Positions 4,909 through 7,226 of a stretch of 7,226 nt of DNA are shown here, piece after piece. Position 1 is the stretch's first letter; each line of letters starts with the position of its first letter. The DNA is from Gammaproteobacteria bacterium. GTDB taxonomy: Bacteria > Pseudomonadota > Gammaproteobacteria > Steroidobacterales > Steroidobacteraceae. Position numbers and translations under genes: made by a program. The notes under the pieces are model-generated. The model had not been told where the DNA came from and made no database searches. It saw only the letters and a list, made by a program, of their open reading frames with translations. The stretch covers positions 1 through 7,226 of the forward strand of contig JASHUC010000222.1 of assembly GCA_030040235.1 (NCBI GenBank). Direction: 5' to 3'.

Positions 4909-5306
4909 GGCTCTTGGCTCACCGACTCCCGGTCGACCTGGCCCAGCGACTCCCGGTCGAGCCGCAATTGGGTCATGAGCCGCGCAAACAACGCGTCGCG
5001 TCGCATCGCTTGCCTGAGAGCGATCCAGCAGCCGACGCCCCCGAGTGTGAACGCCCCGAAAAGGGCCCCGAGGACGATGAAGCGCACGCTCGGCTGCAGC
5101 GAGAGCGCGACCCAGAGCACGAGTGTGAATCCCGCGAGCCAGGTGCAAAGCGCGGCCACGATGGCGAGGCGCAGCTGGCGCATGATCCTGAGCTTTTCCT
5201 GCTCGAATTCGATTGCGAGCATCTCGAGCCGCGTCTGCACGATGCGCAGCAGCTCAGCGAGCAACGATCGGCCGCGCGCAAAGAGCGGCTGCGCCCCATC
5301 GCTCAT
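4905..5306 (-). CDS. YqjE-like membrane protein, holin-X (holin superfamily III) fold
   Basis: 133-aa protein with an N-terminal amphipathic helix (LLAELLRIVQTRLEMLAIEFEQEKLR, given in parts: LLAELLRIV at 15-23, TRLEMLAIEFEQEK at 25-38), typical of the phage-holin-family/YqjE group. Two membrane segments follow at about 47-69 (AIVAALCTWLAGFTLVLW) and 76-97. The C-terminal tail is charged and cytoplasmic. The family pattern TRLELxxxExxxEK is clear. In E. coli YqjE is an inner-membrane protein encoded next to YqjD; despite the Pfam name it is not thought to be a phage lysis protein. The ATG at 5306 overlaps the yqjD-like stop by 4 bases (ATGA) and lacks its own Shine-Dalgarno, which points to coupled translation. 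Confidence 0.85.
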   Translation of the reverse strand: MSDGAQPLFARGRSLLAELLRIVQTRLEMLAIEFEQEKLRIMRQLRLAIVAALCTWLAGFTLVLWVALSLQPSVRFIVLGALFGAFTLGGVGCWIALRQAMRRDALFARLMTQLRLDRESLGQVDRESVSQEP

Positions 5307-5614
5307 GGCGGGCTGGCCACGCGGCGCCCCGAGAGCAGATACCCGATGGCGACCCCGATGCCTGCGCCGATCGCCACGGCCATCCACGGATTATCCTGCA
5401 TCCACTGCTCGAAGGCGGCGGCTGCGCGCTCGCTCGGCCGCTCGACATCGCGATCCATTTCCGCCAGGCGCGCTCGCGCCGTGTCGATGCTCTCGGCGAC
5501 GCGCGCGCGCAGGCGATCGAGCCGCGCGTCCACATCGCCTGAAAGGGCCCCGAGCAGCGCCTCGGCGTGATCGACGATGGTGCGCAGCTCCTCGCCGATA
5601 TCAGTGTTTTCCAC
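5303..5614 (-). CDS. YqjD/ElaB-like (DUF883) membrane-anchored protein
   Basis: 103-aa protein of the DUF883 group. A long charged helix, likely coiled coil (residues ~5-72, with ARLDRLRARVAESIDTARAR), is followed by the hallmark DNPWMAVAIGAGIGVAIGYLL (given as DNPW at 74-77 and the membrane helix at 78-94), ending in GRRVASPP. In E. coli, YqjD and ElaB sit in the inner membrane by this C-terminal helix and bind ribosomes in stationary phase. The same role is inferred, not shown. The start GTG at 5614 has GAGAGGGA 8 nt upstream. A longer frame to 5677 lacks family similarity. It opens the three-gene set and lies 83 bases downstream of apt, so it may share apt's transcript. The spacer holds a GC-rich inverted repeat and a TAGGAT that could be a -10. 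Confidence 0.88.
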   Translation of the reverse strand: MENTDIGEELRTIVDHAEALLGALSGDVDARLDRLRARVAESIDTARARLAEMDRDVERPSERAAAAFEQWMQDNPWMAVAIGAGIGVAIGYLLSGRRVASPP

Positions 5615-5697
5615 GTCCCGGGTCCCTCTCAAACAGCATTCAATCCTATCAGAAGGCCGGGGAGCCGGGCCGAGCAACTATCATTCCCGCGCGCCGC

Positions 5698-6285
5698 TCA
5701 GTGCCCCTCGAAGGCGAGCAGCGTGCGCACCGGCACGCCGAGGCCGGCGAGCTTGCGTGCCCCGCCGAGCTCGGGCAGATCGATGATGAAGCAGGCGCCG
5801 AGCAGCACCGCGCCGAGCGAGCGCAAGAGCTTCACAGCTGCCTCGGCCGTTCCACCGGTGGCGATCAGGTCATCGACCAGCACGATGCGCTCGCCCGGAG
5901 AGATCGCATCGGTGTGCATCTCCACCTCATCGAGGCCGTACTCCAGGGAGTAGGCGACGCGCACGGTGCGGTGCGGGAGCTTGCCTTTCTTGCGGATGGG
6001 CACGAAGCCCGCCGAGAGCTGGTGCGCCATCGCGCCGGCGAGTATGAAACCGCGCGCCTCGATTCCCGCGACGTGGTCGATCTTTGCTCCGACCCACGGC
6101 TGCAGCAGCGCGTCCACCGCGCGCCGGAACGCAGCGGCGTTCCCGAACAGCGTCGTGATGTCCCGGAACTGAATCCCGGGACGTGGGTAATCGGGAATCG
6201 TCCTGATGAAGGACTTGAGGTCATCGGGCGCCCGGGGGTGCATCGCGGACTCGGTCGCGGGCTCATGCGTCGTGCGGTCATTCAC
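5698..6285 (-). CDS. apt: Adenine phosphoribosyltransferase
   Basis: Salvage enzyme joining adenine and PRPP to give AMP and pyrophosphate in the cytosol. The 195-aa sequence shows the family N-terminus ([20 protein letters not shown] at 23-42), GIEARGF (74-80), and the flexible catalytic-loop region with [13 protein letters not shown] (98-110). The PRPP-binding loop is [13 protein letters not shown] (135-147). The GTG at 6285 is preferred because GAGGTGAG lies about 7-9 nt upstream. The internal ATG at 6243 would give a more usual 181-aa protein but has no visible Shine-Dalgarno, so the first ~17 residues are uncertain. It is divergent from the aldo/keto reductase and upstream of the yqjDEK-like set. 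Confidence 0.96.
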   Translation of the reverse strand: MNDRTTHEPATESAMHPRAPDDLKSFIRTIPDYPRPGIQFRDITTLFGNAAAFRRAVDALLQPWVGAKIDHVAGIEARGFILAGAMAHQLSAGFVPIRKKGKLPHRTVRVAYSLEYGLDEVEMHTDAISPGERIVLVDDLIATGGTAEAAVKLLRSLGAVLLGACFIIDLPELGGARKLAGLGVPVRTLLAFEGH

Positions 6286-6424
6286 ATCGGCTCACCTCGT
6301 ACACCCAAGATAGCAGAGCGGGCCGCAGCAGCGTCAGCGTCGGTGTTGCACCGCGTCAGCTGTACGTGCCGCACCGGCCGACGGGGTTCGCTTACACTGC
6401 ACCCCTCGCGGAGGAGGTGATGAG
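6286..6424. promoter_or_regulatory. Divergent promoter region of apt and the aldo/keto reductase
   Basis: This 139-base spacer must drive both genes. For apt, a minus-strand TATCTT (6312-6307) resembles a -10 box and would give a ~15-nt leader holding GAGG; the -35 is poor. For the reductase, TACACT at 6393-6398 is a possible -10 with no clear -35. No sigma-54 type element was found here. Assignments are tentative. Confidence 0.35.
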
Positions 6425-7226
6425 GTGAATACGCGGGAGCTTGGCCGCTCGGGGCTGATGGTCGGTCCGCTGGCGCTCGGCGGGAACGTGTTCGGATGGA
6501 CCGCGGATGAGGCGACCTCGTTCAAGGTTCTCGACGCCTTCGTGGCCGCCGGACTAAATCTCATCGATACGGCCGACGCGTATTCGCGCTGGGTTCCGGG
6601 CCACCAGGGCGGGGAGTCCGAGACCCTCATCGGCAAGTGGCTGAAGAGCCGCGGCACCCGCGCCCGGGTGGTGATTGCCACCAAGGTCGGCGTTGAGATG
6701 GCGCCGGGAGAGCAGGGGCTCTCGAGAGCGTACATCCTGCGTGCGGTCGAGCGTTCGCTGAAGCGTCTCGACACCGACTACATCGATCTCTATCAATCGC
6801 ATCGCGACGACCCGCAGACGCCGCTCGAGGAGACGTTGAGCGTCTACGGCGAGCTCATCAAACAGGGCAAGGTGCGCGCCATCGGCGCTTCGAACTTCAC
6901 GGCGGCGCGGTTGCGCTCGGCGCTCGAGCTCGCCGCGGCGCGCAGACTGCCGCGCTACGAGAGCCTGCAGCCCAACTACAACCTCTACGATCGTGCGGGA
7001 TTCGAGGGGGAGCTCGCCGAGCTTTGCCGGAAGGAGCATATCGCCGTCATCAGCTACTTCTCGCTCGCGAGCGGCTTTCTCACCGGCAAGTACCGCTCGG
7101 AGGCGGATCTCGCCAACCGGGCGCGCGGGTATCGGGTGAAGGAGATGCTCAACGAGCGCGGATTTCGCATTCTCGCTGCGCTCGATGCCCTCGCGCGCGA
7201 GACCGGCGCGACCGCGGCGCAGATCT
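6425..7226 (+). CDS. Aldo/keto reductase (3' end cut by window edge)
   Basis: NAD(P)H-dependent oxidoreductase of the YajO/Tas-like branch of aldo/keto reductases, with a TIM-barrel fold; the substrate cannot be told from sequence. 267 residues are visible. The catalytic tetrad is present: Asp48 and Tyr53 (NLIDTADAY), Lys87 (VIATK) and His126 (YQSHRDD). Further family signs are the opening ELGRSGLMVGPLALGG, GKVRAIGASNF (148-158), LQPNYNLYDR (181-190) and SYFSLASGFLTGKY (210-223). Family members have about 315-325 residues, so about 50 are missing on the right. The start GTG at 6425 follows GGAGGAGG with ~7-nt spacing. The ATG five bases earlier meets a TGA after one codon and is not used. Confidence 0.95.
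   Translation, partial: MNTRELGRSGLMVGPLALGGNVFGWTADEATSFKVLDAFVAAGLNLIDTADAYSRWVPGHQGGESETLIGKWLKSRGTRARVVIATKVGVEMAPGEQGLSRAYILRAVERSLKRLDTDYIDLYQSHRDDPQTPLEETLSVYGELIKQGKVRAIGASNFTAARLRSALELAAARRLPRYESLQPNYNLYDRAGFEGELAELCRKEHIAVISYFSLASGFLTGKYRSEADLANRARGYRVKEMLNERGFRILAALDALARETGATAAQI

Noticed and set aside
4414..6420. Very long plus-strand open frame (668 codons)
   Set aside because: It runs antisense to apt and the yqjD/E/K-like genes, which have clear family motifs. Its product is low-complexity Arg/Ser/Ala-rich; long antisense frames are common at this GC content. Only the piece at 4531-4668, outside those genes, looks like real protein history.
1..7226. CRISPR arrays, insertion sequences, tRNA or rRNA genes
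   Set aside because: No regular direct repeats, transposase motifs, terminal inverted repeats of mobile elements, or tRNA/rRNA-like sequences were seen.

Overview
The window comes from a high-GC proteobacterium, most likely a gammaproteobacterium. The clues are a classic sigma-54 (RpoN), an NtrC-type response regulator, a yqjD/yqjE/yqjK-like membrane operon behind apt, strong G/C preference at third codon positions, and GTG starts with Shine-Dalgarno (SD) sites. The exact lineage cannot be read from sequence alone; Xanthomonadales/Nevskiales/Steroidobacter-like is a guess.

Left part (1-2676): a sigma-54 circuit. rpoN lies on the minus strand and runs off the left edge just inside its RpoN box. 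The conserved neighbour lptB is not upstream of it. Instead there is a ~300-base leader, an unrecognised 95-aa minus-strand gene (1615-1902) and a 300-base intergenic region, followed by a plus-strand gene for a DUF2383/PA2169-type four-helix protein (2203-2676). Three good -24/-12 (GG-N10-GC) elements are visible. One sits 30 nt before the predicted rpoN leader ends. The other two form a divergent pair in the 1903-2202 intergenic region. The right one drives the DUF2383 gene. The left one matches the consensus at all invariant positions and points at no nearby start codon. About 90-120 bases downstream of it is a strong intrinsic terminator with eight U's, so the simplest reading is a sigma-54-dependent small RNA of about 120 nt, or an attenuated leader of the 95-aa gene. 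This is the most interesting item in the window.

Middle part (2677-4680): a short secreted-protein reading frame broken by a frameshift, then an NtrC-family response regulator (3072-4511, REC-AAA+-Fis HTH). The regulator has its own TACAAT-type promoter candidate and an 8-bp perfect inverted repeat at the predicted transcript start. No histidine kinase is adjacent. Between this gene and the next convergent operon is a remnant of another receiver domain. A sigma-54 activator next to a sigma-54 gene and sigma-54 promoters suggests, but does not prove, one local regulon.

Right part (4681-7226): a minus-strand cluster apt - yqjD-like - yqjE-like (holin-X fold) - yqjK-like, the last three joined by 4-nt overlaps. 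Divergent from apt is an aldo/keto reductase gene cut by the right edge.
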